64,000 nt of DNA from Pseudomonadales bacterium (GCA_013215055.1 JABSRQ010000008.1:119742-183741), one strand, 5' to 3'. Shown: positions 1 through 9,630, counted from the stretch's first letter. The notes: generated by a model not told the origin, from the letters alone. Numbers and translations: made by a program.

Positions 1-32
1 GTGCTAATTGTCATTTTTATAGGATAAATAAA

Positions 33-54
33 AACGGCTGCCTAGGCAGCCGTT
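33..54 (-). terminator. rho-independent terminator of dksA
   Basis: A perfect 10-bp inverted repeat (AACGGCTGCC, loop TA, GGCAGCCGTT) lies just past the dksA stop codon. On the minus strand it is followed by a T-rich run, as expected for an intrinsic terminator. Confidence 0.85.
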
Positions 55-73
55 AATCTTACAAGGAGCAGAC

Positions 74-505
74 TTAACCGCGCTCTTGCTTCTCTTTGAT
101 TTCGGCAAGGGTCTTGCAGTCAATACATTCGGTTGCCGTAGGGCGAGCTTCCAAACGTTTGATGCCGATTTCTATGCCGCAGGCATCGCAGAAACCATAA
201 TCTTCTTCATCGATAAGTTCTAACGTCGATTCAATTTTTTTGATCAGTTTACGTTCGCGGTCACGGGTACGTAATTCCAGGCTGAACTCTTCTTCCTGCG
301 TTGCTCTGTCGGCAGGGTCCGGGAAGTTGGCGGCTTCGTCTTTCATATGTGTTACGGTGCGATCCACTTCAGCCATTAACTCGGCTTTCCACGCATCAAG
401 CATTTTGGTGAAATGCGCTAGCTGCTTTTCACCCATGTAGTCTTCGCCTTTAGCGGGTTCATAAGGATCGAAGTTGCGGAATTGGCTATTTTTCTTTGTT
501 GGCAT
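74..505 (-). CDS. dksA: RNA polymerase-binding transcription factor DksA
   Basis: DksA enters the secondary channel of RNA polymerase and works with ppGpp to adjust rRNA, tRNA and biosynthetic promoters. The 143-residue protein has the family layout. A long coiled coil carries the tip motif DPADRA with its conserved Asp residues. A C-terminal zinc finger of form C-x2-C-x17-C-x2-C follows, and the end reads TLAEIKEKQ. Length and motifs match the E. coli protein closely. It is monocistronic here, with its own terminator downstream and a roughly 230-bp leader region shared with the divergent aminotransferase gene. Confidence 0.97.
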   Translation of the reverse strand: MPTKKNSQFRNFDPYEPAKGEDYMGEKQLAHFTKMLDAWKAELMAEVDRTVTHMKDEAANFPDPADRATQEEEFSLELRTRDRERKLIKKIESTLELIDEEDYGFCDACGIEIGIKRLEARPTATECIDCKTLAEIKEKQERG

Positions 506-748
506 TCTGAATCTCTATAATCCGTCGATATGCTGTCTGATCATCTGACGCTGGCCTAAACTCAAGGTTTTTAGCTAGACAACATGCTTATTCAGTTTAG
601 TAAGCTGCGTAAGTGTAGAACGAAAGGCTGCAAAGTGGAAGCCCTAGCCTTGTGCAATATGAAATACCCCTCAAATTAAACAGTAATCCCTGAGTCGTAT
701 TGGTACAATAAAAGCATAGCTTATTGATCCCAATAAAGAGTGTTTTTC

Positions 749-1906
749 ATGTCCAGATATGCCGATAGAGTTAAGGGTATTGAGCCATTTCGAGTGGTAG
801 AGGTCTTAACGCAGGCTAGGGAAATGGAAGCCAGTGGTATTGATGTGGTGCATATGGAGGCGGGTGAGCCAGATTTTGCCACGGTAGGCCCAATTATTGA
901 ACGTGCCAAGACCGCGTTAGATGAAGGTGCCACGTATTATACCAGTGCCTTGGGTTTGCCTGAATTACGCGAGAAAGTTGCGGGATTTTATAAACGCCAA
1001 TATGGCCTGGATATTCCCGCGCAGCGTATTCTTATTACCCCTGGGGCTTCTGGTGCACTATTAATGATGGCTGCACTGTTGGTTAATCCTGGGGAGGGTA
1101 TGTTAATGACCGATCCGGGTTATCCCTGTAATCGGAATTTTTTACGTCTGGTCGGTGGTGAAGGGCAGTTAGTGCCCGTGGGTGTGGAAGATCGGTATCA
1201 ATTAACCGCTGCGATTGCCGAAAAACATTGGCAGCCTAATACGGTGGGTGCGCTGGTTGCTTCTCCGGCAAACCCTACCGGTGAGATTTTACGACGCAAT
1301 GAATTGGAAGATTTATATGCCCTGGTTAAGGCCAAGAACGGAACCTTGGTTGTGGACGAAATTTATCATGGTTTAACCTATGGGGAAGAGACACCCTCGA
1401 TTCTTGAAATTACCGATGATGTTTTTGTGATCAATAGTTTTTCAAAATATTTTGGTATGACTGGCTGGCGTTTAGGGTGGATGGTGGTGCCGGAAGATGC
1501 CGTGCCTGAGTTAGAGCGTTTGGCGCAGAATGTGTTTATTTCCATGTCTACGATGGGGCAATACGGTGCTTTAGCCGGTTTTGAAGAGGAGGCCTTGGCA
1601 ATACTGGATCAGCGCCGGGATATTTTTCATAGACGCCGAGATTATTTAGTGCCCGCTTTGCGGGAAATAGGTTTTGGTATTCCGCATATGCCGGACGGGG
1701 CCTTATATGTGTATGCCAGTATTGAGAAGTTTTCTAGCGACAGTGAGGCTTTTTGTAAGGAAATGTTAGAAGTGCATCATGTGGCGATAACACCCGGAGT
1801 CGACTTTGGTACTTATAAGGCTAATACACATGTACGTTTTGCCTATACCACCAGTATGGATCAATTGAAAAAAGGGGTGGCTCGCTTGAAAAAAGCCTTG
1901 GCTTAA
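749..1906 (+). CDS. PLP-dependent aminotransferase, class I/II fold
   Basis: This is a cytoplasmic fold-type I aminotransferase of 385 residues. The PLP-binding lysine is near residue 233 in the motif NSFSKYFGMTGWRLGW. The substrate-arginine region near the C-terminus (HVRFAYTTS) and the segment ASPANPTG are also typical of the aspartate/alanine aminotransferase superfamily. The amino-acid substrate cannot be told from sequence. The ATG at 749 is preferred over the GTG at 740 because AAAGAG sits about 8 bases before it. A possible -10 box (TACAAT, 704-709) lies upstream. The gene is divergent from dksA and converges on the Rieske/TfoX_C pair. Confidence 0.9.
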   Translation: MSRYADRVKGIEPFRVVEVLTQAREMEASGIDVVHMEAGEPDFATVGPIIERAKTALDEGATYYTSALGLPELREKVAGFYKRQYGLDIPAQRILITPGASGALLMMAALLVNPGEGMLMTDPGYPCNRNFLRLVGGEGQLVPVGVEDRYQLTAAIAEKHWQPNTVGALVASPANPTGEILRRNELEDLYALVKAKNGTLVVDEIYHGLTYGEETPSILEITDDVFVINSFSKYFGMTGWRLGWMVVPEDAVPELERLAQNVFISMSTMGQYGALAGFEEEALAILDQRRDIFHRRRDYLVPALREIGFGIPHMPDGALYVYASIEKFSSDSEAFCKEMLEVHHVAITPGVDFGTYKANTHVRFAYTTSMDQLKKGVARLKKALA

Positions 1907-1925
1907 GCGTTTTTTAAGAGGCGTG

Positions 1926-2252
1926 TTAGGTAATCCACAACATGCCTTTATCATCGATGTGGAAATCTATGCGGCTAAGGGCTTGGCCCATGCAGGGCCC
2001 GGAAACACATTCACCACTTTCAATAATAAATTGTGCACCATGGGTAGAGCATTGAATTAAGGCATTGCTGGCATCAAGAAATTGATGCTCAACCCATTCC
2101 AACTCAATACCCAAATGTGGACAGCTGTTTTTATATAAATAAATCTTACCGTCTTTCTTAACCGCAAACAGGTTGACGTCACCTTCCAGGTTAAAACCTA
2201 GGCTGTGATCTTCGGCTAATTCATTGGTGTTTAATAAGGCTTTAGAGTTCAT
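1926..2252 (-). CDS. Rieske [2Fe-2S] ferredoxin-like protein
   Basis: This small soluble Rieske protein (about 108 residues) carries the two cluster-binding boxes C-P-H and C-S-T-H separated by 21 residues, so two Cys and two His should hold a [2Fe-2S] cluster. Its size fits the stand-alone electron-transfer ferredoxins of the NirD/BphF type. The partner is unknown. The ATG at 2252 overlaps the end of the upstream TfoX_C gene by 11 bases, suggesting translational coupling. An in-frame TTG at 2276 would add eight residues but is a poorer start. Confidence 0.85.
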   Translation of the reverse strand: MNSKALLNTNELAEDHSLGFNLEGDVNLFAVKKDGKIYLYKNSCPHLGIELEWVEHQFLDASNALIQCSTHGAQFIIESGECVSGPCMGQALSRIDFHIDDKGMLWIT

Positions 2253-2517
2253 CGGTGACCAGGTTTTTTTGTTCAACTTGCAGGCATAATTGTTGTTTAG
2301 TAGATTCAGGAATGTCGTTCCAGTGACAATCTAATAACGCGCCCTCTAAGGTGTAGAGTAGCACTTTTGATACCTTGATGCCGCGCTCCTGGATTTTTAA
2401 ATAGGCTTCAATAGTGCCTATCTCCTGCAATTGTTGCTTGTTGGTAATGCCAATTGCTTTAAGCCATAACGCAGATGTGTTACCAATGTTTTTGAGGTCT
2501 GTCAGTGTTGTATTCAT
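2242..2517 (-). CDS. TfoX/Sxy C-terminal domain protein
   Basis: The 91 residues match the stand-alone TfoX_C (helix-hairpin-helix-like) domain: an N-terminal LKNIGNTSALWLKAIGI motif, then a second helical half with LLYTLEGAL. Full-length TfoX/Sxy regulates competence, but proteins with only this domain have no settled role, so competence should not be assumed. The gene leads a two-gene unit with the Rieske protein, and their reading frames overlap. Confidence 0.8.
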   Translation of the reverse strand: MNTTLTDLKNIGNTSALWLKAIGITNKQQLQEIGTIEAYLKIQERGIKVSKVLLYTLEGALLDCHWNDIPESTKQQLCLQVEQKNLVTDEL

Positions 2518-2590
2518 GGCATTTCTTATTATTATGGTGCTGTTGTTTTATTAACCACTATAACACTGGTTTTTTTAAGGGCTCAAGCGT

Positions 2591-3328
2591 GTGAAGCAAT
2601 TATCTGATCTACAGCAGCGTCAATTTGGTTTAGTTGAGGCGCATTTACGAGAGATTAAGCAGGCAGATCGATGCTTTTTGTTAGATGCAGGGCTGATTCA
2701 GCCTTGGCAAGAATTGCAATGTGCGGCCGCCAAGCAAGGCTTTGATCTGCAGATGGTTAGTGGCTTCAGAGGCTTTGATCGGCAGCTGCATATTTGGCAG
2801 GCCAAGGCAGGTGGTCGACGTGAGTTGCTGGATGATCAGGGCCTGCCTTTGGTCTTTGATGCCCTAACGCCAAAAGAATGTCTGCAGGCAATTATGCGTT
2901 GGTCGGCGGTGCCCGGTTTATCCCGACATCATTGGGGTTCGGATTTGGATGTTTTTGATGCTAATGTGATGGACCTAAAAGAGGTCCAGTTGGTGCCCGA
3001 AGAAGTTGAGCCAGGTGGTGTTTTTTCTCCTTTACATCAATGGTTAGATGAGGTGATTCAAGAAAATCAATCTTTAGGCTTTTACCGCCCCTATCATCTT
3101 GATGCAGGAGGGGTGGCTCCAGAGCGTTGGCACTTAAGTTTTCTGCCCGTTGCCAAGCAATATATGGGGGTTGTTGAAAAGCTGGCATTGTTAGCGTTAT
3201 GGGAGACAAATCAGCTCTTGTTGTTGAACTTGTTAGAAGCTGATTTTGATGCGCTTTATAGCCGCTATGTAACGTTGTCTTTAGCTGAACAGCCAACCTG
3301 GGTTAGAGATTTTCTTGGGGCTGATTAA
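2591..3328 (+). CDS. M15 (VanY-type) D-Ala-D-Ala carboxypeptidase-like protein
   Basis: The 245-residue protein resembles the M15B zinc peptidases that trim D-Ala from peptidoglycan stems. Visible signatures are SGFR (residues 55-60), the zinc-ligand motif SRHHWGSDLD near residue 115, and PERWHLSF near residue 176, which supplies the catalytic Glu and last His ligand. No signal peptide is evident, which is unusual for an enzyme acting on mature wall and could mean cytoplasmic peptide recycling. The start is a GTG preceded by AAGGG about 9 bases upstream. Confidence 0.85.
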   Translation: MKQLSDLQQRQFGLVEAHLREIKQADRCFLLDAGLIQPWQELQCAAAKQGFDLQMVSGFRGFDRQLHIWQAKAGGRRELLDDQGLPLVFDALTPKECLQAIMRWSAVPGLSRHHWGSDLDVFDANVMDLKEVQLVPEEVEPGGVFSPLHQWLDEVIQENQSLGFYRPYHLDAGGVAPERWHLSFLPVAKQYMGVVEKLALLALWETNQLLLLNLLEADFDALYSRYVTLSLAEQPTWVRDFLGAD

Positions 3329-3609
3329 ACTGCTCTTCTGGGTCGTTATGTTATAACTTTTTGGTCTCTGACAAAATTCTTATATTTCTAAAAGTTGTTA
3401 TAATCCGTCAAATTGCGCTAAATGTCGGATAAATAGGTCAAAAGTTTGCGGCTTTAGCATTGTTACATATACTTTCTTTTTATAGCGATAGTGTTTGTGG
3501 AACAAAAGATATAGCGATGTTGTCAGTAAAGTGGCAGCTAGAAAAATATCTCGCAGGTGATGGTTTTCTGGGTATTACTACTGCGTAATAAGAAGAGAGG
3601 AATGGAATA

Positions 3610-4272
3610 GTGAGTGTAAAATTAATTGATAATGAAGCGTTTTACGGTTACCGCGTTCGTCGAACTGTTGATGGTAAGCTGTATCAAGAATATCTGACGC
3701 TAAAAAAAGGTGGTAAACGCATGGGGGCAACCCTGCGTAAGAAGGTAGAATCTGCTGCCAAGAAGCGTGATGTTGAGTTGGAAGCCGAGCAGAAGCAGGC
3801 CAAAATTGCCAGAAAGGCAGAGCGTTGTTTTCATGATGATGGCTCGGTTAAAGGCATTAGCTTTCTAAAGAAAAAAGAAAAAAGTGGTAATCTGACCCCT
3901 ATTTTTCAAGTTGGTATAGCATCTGATATTGATGGTAAAATCGTTTGTACCAGTTTTTCTGTTAATGCACATGGTCTTGAAGGTGCTTGGGATAAGGCGG
4001 TTACGTCGTATGCCAAACATAAAAGCATTAAAAAAGGGTCTAAACTGTTTAAGGATATCGCCGCAGCCATACCCACAGTTGATCTTTCTGATGTGAAGGC
4101 TGCCGCGGAAAAAGTTGCCAAGAAAAAAGCCGCAGCCAAGAAGAAAGCCGCACCCAAGAAAAAGGCGGCCGTGAAAGCAAAAGCTAAAAAAGCGCCAGCG
4201 AAGAAAAAAGCGGCAGTAAAAGCAAAAGCTAAAAAAGCCCCAGCCAAGAAGGCCGCCAAAAAGAAAAAGTAA
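3610..4272 (+). CDS. Lys/Ala-rich protein with histone H1-like C-terminal tail
   Basis: The 220-residue protein has two parts. Residues 1-160 form an unrecognised domain (YRVRRTVDGKLYQEYLTL near the start). Residues 165-220 are almost entirely Lys, Ala and Pro, with two copies of a 15-residue unit containing AVKAKAKKAPAK. Such tails resemble histone H1 and bacterial AlgP or Hc1-like DNA-binding proteins. A nucleic-acid-binding role is therefore inferred, not shown. The GTG start has AGAGGA upstream. The gene stands alone and ends at a bidirectional terminator. Confidence 0.75.
   Translation: MSVKLIDNEAFYGYRVRRTVDGKLYQEYLTLKKGGKRMGATLRKKVESAAKKRDVELEAEQKQAKIARKAERCFHDDGSVKGISFLKKKEKSGNLTPIFQVGIASDIDGKIVCTSFSVNAHGLEGAWDKAVTSYAKHKSIKKGSKLFKDIAAAIPTVDLSDVKAAAEKVAKKKAAAKKKAAPKKKAAVKAKAKKAPAKKKAAVKAKAKKAPAKKAAKKKK
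4159..4248 (+). repeat. two tandem 45-bp units in the histone-like tail
   Basis: Two adjacent 45-base units (4159-4203 and 4204-4248) encode the same 15 residues with only silent third-base differences. Tandem units of this kind can vary in copy number by slippage or recombination. Confidence 0.85.
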
Positions 4273-4287
4273 ATGATATAAATTAAA

Positions 4288-4311
4288 AAAGGGGCCTTTA
4301 CCGGCCCCTTT
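4288..4311. terminator. bidirectional terminator between convergent genes
   Basis: GGGGCC and GGCCCC pair around a 6-base loop and are flanked by A-rich and T-rich runs on both sides. The hairpin can serve the histone-like gene (+) and ppa (-). Confidence 0.85.
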
Positions 4312-4333
4312 CTTATTTCTGAGTTTTAAGGTT

Positions 4334-4861
4334 TTAACCTTGATAAGCCGCAGCGGCTTTCTCGATTTCAGCACGTGCCGCATCGACACCCGCCCAGCCA
4401 TCTATTTTCACCCATTTACCCGTTTCCAGGTCTTTATAGTTTTCAAAAAAGTGTTCGATTTGCTGAATCAGTAATTCGGGTAAGTCGGTATACTCTATAA
4501 TGTCATCGTAGCTTTTACTGAGTGTATTATGCGGTACGGCAATTAGTTTGGCGTCTTGGCCTGCTTCATCCGACATATTTAATATGCCTACCGGTCTGGC
4601 TCTAACAACAGACCCCGGTGCTACAGGGTAAGGCGTGACAACCAATACATCCAGTGGGTCACCATCTTCTGATAATGTGTTGTTGATATAACCATAATTG
4701 GCCGGATAGAACATCGGTGTGGCCATAAATCTATCGACCATCAGGCAGTCATAGTCTTTTTCAATTTCGTATTTTATCGGGGCATGATTAGCCGGAATTT
4801 CAACCACTACATAGATGTCATTAGGAAGTTCTTTGCCTGCAGGAACTTGGTTGTAGCTCAT
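4334..4861 (-). CDS. ppa: inorganic pyrophosphatase
   Basis: This is a family I soluble pyrophosphatase that hydrolyses PPi to two phosphates and pulls biosynthetic reactions forward. The 175-residue length is standard. Metal- and substrate-binding segments are clear: [16 protein letters not shown] near the N-terminus, YPANYGYI, and the signature DGDPLDVLV with its three catalytic Asp residues. It is a single cytoplasmic gene facing a bidirectional terminator. Confidence 0.97.
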   Translation of the reverse strand: MSYNQVPAGKELPNDIYVVVEIPANHAPIKYEIEKDYDCLMVDRFMATPMFYPANYGYINNTLSEDGDPLDVLVVTPYPVAPGSVVRARPVGILNMSDEAGQDAKLIAVPHNTLSKSYDDIIEYTDLPELLIQQIEHFFENYKDLETGKWVKIDGWAGVDAARAEIEKAAAAYQG

Positions 4862-5013
4862 GGTGTAGATCCTTTTTTAGCTGGGTGAAAATGTGGTTGA
4901 TTCAATGCTCTAACTTAAATATGCGCCGATAATCAGGCGGAGGCGAGTGAATTTTTAAATTTTTCAATGCCGTGCAGGCGTGTTAATGTGGGCGGCTAAT
5001 CAAAGGGATATTC

Positions 5014-6399
5014 ATGCATATATACATTCTGGGCATTTGCGGTACGTTTATGGGCTCTTTGGCTATTTTGGCCAGAGAAATGGGCTACCAGGTTTCTGGT
5101 TGTGATGAAAATGTCTATCCACCTATGAGCACGCAGCTTGAAAGCGCAGGTATTCAACTGGATCAAGGTTTTGATGTAAAACATCTAAATTGCGAACCCG
5201 ATTTAGTGGTTATTGGCAATGCGATGAGCCGCGGCAATGTGTTAGTGGAAGAGGTGCTGAATAAAGGCCTGGCTTACACCTCGGGTCCGCAATTTTTGCA
5301 TGACCATGTCATTAAGGATAAATGGGTATTAGCAGTGGCGGGCACACATGGGAAAACCACAACCGCCAGTATGCTGGCGTGGATATTAGAGTTTGCTGGC
5401 ATGAAACCGGGATTTTTGATTGGTGGTGTGGTGAATAACTTTCCGTTTTCTGCACGCCTTGGTGACTCTGCTTTTTTTGTGGTAGAGGCCGATGAATACG
5501 ATACCGCTTTTTTTGATAAACGCAGTAAGTTTGTGCATTACCAGCCGCGTACCTTGATTATCAATAATCTTGAATTTGATCATGCCGATATCTTTGCTGA
5601 TCTGGCGGCTATTCAGCGTCAATTTCATCATGTGATGCGCATTGTGCCGGCCAACGGTAAGGTAATTTACCAGGGCGCAGATAAAAACGTTAGAGATGTT
5701 ATTGCTATGGGCTGTTGGTCTGAACAGGCGATATTTTCCACCGAGACGGATATTGAAGGTGAGGTCAACTGGCAGGCCGAACTGCTGAGTGACGATGGCT
5801 CAGAATTTATTGTACATAGTCAGGAAGGGCCCGCAGCCGGTGAAAAACTGCGATTAAAATGGGATATGACCGGTAAGCACAGTGTTAATAATGCGTTAGC
5901 CGCGATTGCTGCGGCAGAACATGTGGGTGTACACCCCGCAATAGCGGTTGAGGCATTGGCAGAATTTGCCGGAGTTAAACGCCGTATGGAGCTTTATGCT
6001 GAGGTTAATGGTATCTGTTTGTATGATGACTTTGCTCATCACCCCACAGCCATAGCAACAACGTTACAGGGCATTTGTGCGAAGGTAGAAGGCCGTGTGT
6101 TAGCCGTTATTGAGCCTCGTTCAAATACCATGAAAATGGGGGTGCATAAAGATACCTTGGCTAACTCTGCTTCTGAGGCGGATAAAACCTTTTGGTTTAT
6201 GCCGGATGAACTGGATTGGAAAATGCAGGTCGAAAATGGCAGTTGTTATCAAGAGTTAGATAAACTCATTCATGAAGTTGTTAGTGAAGCGCGCCCCGGT
6301 GATCATATTGTAGTAATGAGCAACGGAGGCTTCCAAGGCTTGCACGGTAAATTAAAGGCCGCCCTGGAAAACTCAGAGGAGTTGATTTCTAATGTCTGA
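5014..6399 (+). CDS. mpl: UDP-MurNAc:L-Ala-gamma-D-Glu-meso-DAP ligase (Mpl)
   Basis: Mpl re-attaches recycled murein tripeptide to UDP-N-acetylmuramic acid in the cytoplasm. The 461-residue protein has all three Mur-ligase domains. The Rossmann-like N-terminus reads IYILGICGTFMG. The central ATPase domain carries the P-loop AGTHGKTTTASML. The C-terminal domain includes DDFAHHPTAI. It overlaps ubiX by 8 bases, so the two are probably cotranscribed. Confidence 0.95.
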   Translation: MHIYILGICGTFMGSLAILAREMGYQVSGCDENVYPPMSTQLESAGIQLDQGFDVKHLNCEPDLVVIGNAMSRGNVLVEEVLNKGLAYTSGPQFLHDHVIKDKWVLAVAGTHGKTTTASMLAWILEFAGMKPGFLIGGVVNNFPFSARLGDSAFFVVEADEYDTAFFDKRSKFVHYQPRTLIINNLEFDHADIFADLAAIQRQFHHVMRIVPANGKVIYQGADKNVRDVIAMGCWSEQAIFSTETDIEGEVNWQAELLSDDGSEFIVHSQEGPAAGEKLRLKWDMTGKHSVNNALAAIAAAEHVGVHPAIAVEALAEFAGVKRRMELYAEVNGICLYDDFAHHPTAIATTLQGICAKVEGRVLAVIEPRSNTMKMGVHKDTLANSASEADKTFWFMPDELDWKMQVENGSCYQELDKLIHEVVSEARPGDHIVVMSNGGFQGLHGKLKAALENSEELISNV

Positions 6400-7021
6400 T
6401 TCTGCAACTAAAACGATTTGTCTGGCCATCAGTGGTGCCTCGGGCTTTCCTTATGCGCAGCGTTTATTGCAATGCCTGCTACAAAAAGGTTGCCGTGTAC
6501 ATCTATTGATTTCAGATGCCGCCAGAGAAGTCGCCCGGTTGGAAATGGGCCTGCAACTTCCTGAGGATGTTGAAACCCTGCGCGACTTCTTGTTGAATCT
6601 GCTGGACATAGATCTTCAGCAAACTAACGCACAGTTACATTGTTATACCTCAAGAGATTGGTTATCACCGGTGGCTTCTGGTTCGGCACATATGGATGCA
6701 ATGGTTGTTTGTCCGTGCAGTACTGGTACTCTAGCCGCTATTGCAACGGGCCAAAGTCATAACTTGATTCAGCGTGCCGCAACCGTCACGTTGAAAGAAT
6801 CTCGCCGCCTGATTATCATGCCACGCGAAACGCCTGTATCGGCGATTCAGCTGGAGCATATGTTGAAATTGTCGCAGCTGGGTGTGCGCATTGTGCCCGC
6901 CAGCCCAGGTTTTTACCAGCAGCCTAAAACGGTTGCTGATCTGATTGACTTTATGGTTGCAAGACTCTTGCAGCAGCTTGATATACCACATGACCTATTG
7001 CCTCAATGGGGCATGGAATAA
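6392..7021 (+). CDS. ubiX: flavin prenyltransferase UbiX
   Basis: UbiX joins a dimethylallyl group to FMN, making the prenylated flavin cofactor used by the UbiD decarboxylase in ubiquinone synthesis. The 209-residue protein starts with the flavin-binding motif ISGASGFPYA. It also carries VCPCSTGTLAAIATG and the MPRETPVSAIQLEHM segment typical of the family. The start codon lies inside the end of mpl, giving translational coupling. The RND gene begins 20 bases after its stop. Confidence 0.95.
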   Translation: MSDSATKTICLAISGASGFPYAQRLLQCLLQKGCRVHLLISDAAREVARLEMGLQLPEDVETLRDFLLNLLDIDLQQTNAQLHCYTSRDWLSPVASGSAHMDAMVVCPCSTGTLAAIATGQSHNLIQRAATVTLKESRRLIIMPRETPVSAIQLEHMLKLSQLGVRIVPASPGFYQQPKTVADLIDFMVARLLQQLDIPHDLLPQWGME

Positions 7022-7041
7022 GAATAAAAGAGTATTAATCC

Positions 7042-9618
7042 GTGTTTGAAAAAATAGCTTCTGTTTATGATGATGTTTACGCATCGTTGATGTCTTATCC
7101 CAAATTTCTGCTGTTGATGATTTTTATCATCGTGGCGGTGTTATCCATTAAAATCCCACAATTACAAATCGATGCTTCCAGTGATTCTTTGGTATTACAA
7201 GGCGATAAATCTCTGGAAGTTTATCGGCAAGTGTCTAAACGCTACGGCAGTTCAGATTTTGTATTGGTGACGTATAGCCCACATCAAGATCTCTATGCAG
7301 AAAAAACTTTGGCCAATATTGCCGTCTTACAGGCGGAGTTAGAACAGGTTGATGGTGTGGAATCTGTCGTCAGCTTTTTAGATGTGCCACTTTTATATAG
7401 CCCGAAAGTAAATTTATCCAATTTTAATGACGGTGTGCGCTTTTTAAGGGACGCCGATACGGATAGAGATTTGGCCAGAAAAGAGTTTCTCAATAGTCCG
7501 GTTTACAAGCAGCTTTTAACCAGCCAATCAGAAAAAACCACGGCCTTGCAGGTAAATATCACCTCTGCCGATAATTTACGCCAATTACGTAATATGCGTG
7601 ATGAATTACGTACCCTAAAACGTCCTAGTGCTGAGCAGCGTCGGCAATTGAAAAAATTTACTGCCGATTATGAACTGGCTAATCAACAACGCCGGGAGCT
7701 TGAAAAGAACTTGGTGGCCTCGGTGCGAGCGGTGTTAGAAAAATATCGCCCCGATGCGAAGATATTCCTTGGCGGCGTGCCGATGATTATCAGCGATATG
7801 CTGGATTTTGTACGCAGCGATATGCTGGTGTTTGGTTCGGCGATTCTGGTTTTTATTGTCGTTAGCTTGGCGTTAATCTTCAGGAAAAAGCGTTGGGTGT
7901 TTCTGCCGTTATTAACCTGCTTTTTAACCTGTACTGCTATGTTAGGGGGTATCGCTTGGGCTGGGGTGAAAATGACGGTGATCTCGGCCAACTTTGTTGC
8001 GCTGTTATTGATTATCACACTCTCTATAACCATTCACTTGGTTGTACGGTTTATTGAATATGAAAAGAACAATCCCGATATGGACCAATTTGATCTGGTG
8101 ATGCGCACCATGCGTTCGATGGTTAAACCCTGTACCTATACGACGATGACAACCATGGTGGCATTTTTGTCCCTGGTGGTCAGTGGTATTAAACCGGTTA
8201 TTGATTTTGGCTGGATGATGACCATCGCCGTGGCATTGGCGCTAACTATCGGCTTCTTTGTCCTGCCTGCTGGCTTATTGTTGATGCCGCGTAGTCGTGA
8301 TGATTCGGATGCTGAAACCGCATCAAAATTTACTAAAGCGGTGGCTACATTTACCGAGAGGCAAGGCAAACGCGTTATCGTATTTGCCTGTGTTTTATTG
8401 TTAGTCAGCATTGCTGGCATGGCGCAATTAAAGGTGGAGAACCGCTTTATTGATTATTTTCATAAAGATACCGAAATCTATCAAGGCATGTTAGAAATTG
8501 ATACGCAATTGGGTGGTACCTTGCCTATGGATATTGTGATCGACCATGTCACAAAAACCGTCTCAGTTATTATCCCCGATGCCAACTCCGCGATGCCAGA
8601 GCCGGACGATGAGGAAGACACATTTTCCGATGATGATTTTTTTGCCGAAGACGATGAAGATGATGACTTTGCCTCGGAAGGACGCATAGCTTATGTGCAA
8701 AGCTATTGGTTTACCCGAGAAGGCATGCTGGAAATCAAGAAGGTGCAGGCTTATTTACAGAGTAAACCTTCGGTTGGCAAGGTTTTGTCTCTGGCGACAC
8801 TCTATGATGTGATCAAAGATATTGCCGGTGAAAATGTGGATGATATTCAACTGGCGATTTTTAAAGAGAACTTATCCGAGCAAATTGATAAGGCGCTGGT
8901 AAAACCGTATTTATCCGAAGATGGTACTCAAACCCGTATTTCGTTGCGTATCAAAGAAACCGATAAAAGTTTAAATCGCTCAGAGATGATTGCCGACGTT
9001 AAAGCCTTTTTGCAGGATGATATGGCCTATAAGGTGGACGAGTTTGAGGTGACGGGCATGATTGTGTTGTATAACAATATGCTGCAAAGTCTATTTACGT
9101 CACAAATCGCAACATTGGCGGCTGTTTTTGTCGCCATCATGCTGATGTTTGCGGTGTTGTTTCGCTCTATTACGCTTTCGTTAATTGCCATAGCACCGAA
9201 TATTCTCGCCGCCTTGTTAATTCTGGGTGGCATGGGCTGGGCCGGTATTCCTCTGGATATCATGACCATTACCATCGCCGCCATTACCGTGGGTATCGGT
9301 GTGGACGATACAATTCATTATATTCACCGCTTCCAACGTGAATTTGAAATTGATGGTGATTATGTGCAGGCGATGTATCGTTGCCATGCCAGTATTGGCC
9401 GGGCGATGTATTACACCTCGGTAACGATTATTATAGGTTTTTCTATTTTATCTTTGTCCAACTTCACACCTAGCATCTACTTTGGTGTGTTAACATCGTT
9501 GGCAATGTTTGCAGCCTTGGTGGGTGCTCTGGTACTATTGCCACAACTGCTGATTACTTTTAAACCGCTTAATAATAAAAAAACATTGATATCAGCTGAT
9601 CAAATAGACGTCAAATAG
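7042..9618 (+). CDS. RND/MMPL-family exporter with acidic insert
   Basis: This 858-residue inner-membrane protein belongs to the sterol-sensing/MMPL-like RND transporters, not the tripartite AcrB type. It has one N-terminal membrane segment, a large periplasmic loop, a five-helix bundle, a second loop and a second bundle. GIGVDDTIHYIHRF in the second half is the family's helix motif. The cargo is unknown; related proteins move hopanoids or lipids. Residues about 516-549 are a run dominated by Asp and Glu, which could bind cations. The start is GTG. It follows ubiX closely. Confidence 0.88.
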   Translation: MFEKIASVYDDVYASLMSYPKFLLLMIFIIVAVLSIKIPQLQIDASSDSLVLQGDKSLEVYRQVSKRYGSSDFVLVTYSPHQDLYAEKTLANIAVLQAELEQVDGVESVVSFLDVPLLYSPKVNLSNFNDGVRFLRDADTDRDLARKEFLNSPVYKQLLTSQSEKTTALQVNITSADNLRQLRNMRDELRTLKRPSAEQRRQLKKFTADYELANQQRRELEKNLVASVRAVLEKYRPDAKIFLGGVPMIISDMLDFVRSDMLVFGSAILVFIVVSLALIFRKKRWVFLPLLTCFLTCTAMLGGIAWAGVKMTVISANFVALLLIITLSITIHLVVRFIEYEKNNPDMDQFDLVMRTMRSMVKPCTYTTMTTMVAFLSLVVSGIKPVIDFGWMMTIAVALALTIGFFVLPAGLLLMPRSRDDSDAETASKFTKAVATFTERQGKRVIVFACVLLLVSIAGMAQLKVENRFIDYFHKDTEIYQGMLEIDTQLGGTLPMDIVIDHVTKTVSVIIPDANSAMPEPDDEEDTFSDDDFFAEDDEDDDFASEGRIAYVQSYWFTREGMLEIKKVQAYLQSKPSVGKVLSLATLYDVIKDIAGENVDDIQLAIFKENLSEQIDKALVKPYLSEDGTQTRISLRIKETDKSLNRSEMIADVKAFLQDDMAYKVDEFEVTGMIVLYNNMLQSLFTSQIATLAAVFVAIMLMFAVLFRSITLSLIAIAPNILAALLILGGMGWAGIPLDIMTITIAAITVGIGVDDTIHYIHRFQREFEIDGDYVQAMYRCHASIGRAMYYTSVTIIIGFSILSLSNFTPSIYFGVLTSLAMFAALVGALVLLPQLLITFKPLNNKKTLISADQIDVK

Positions 9619-9630
9619 TTGTAATGATAA

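Noticed and set aside
3517..3588. 23-codon frame before the histone-like gene
   Set aside because: It could be a leader peptide but has only a weak ribosome site and no attenuator hairpin or repeated codon.
3865..4401. Minus-strand open frames opposite the Lys/Ala-rich tail
   Set aside because: They are antisense shadows of a low-complexity coding stretch, giving Phe/Leu/Ala-rich nonsense.
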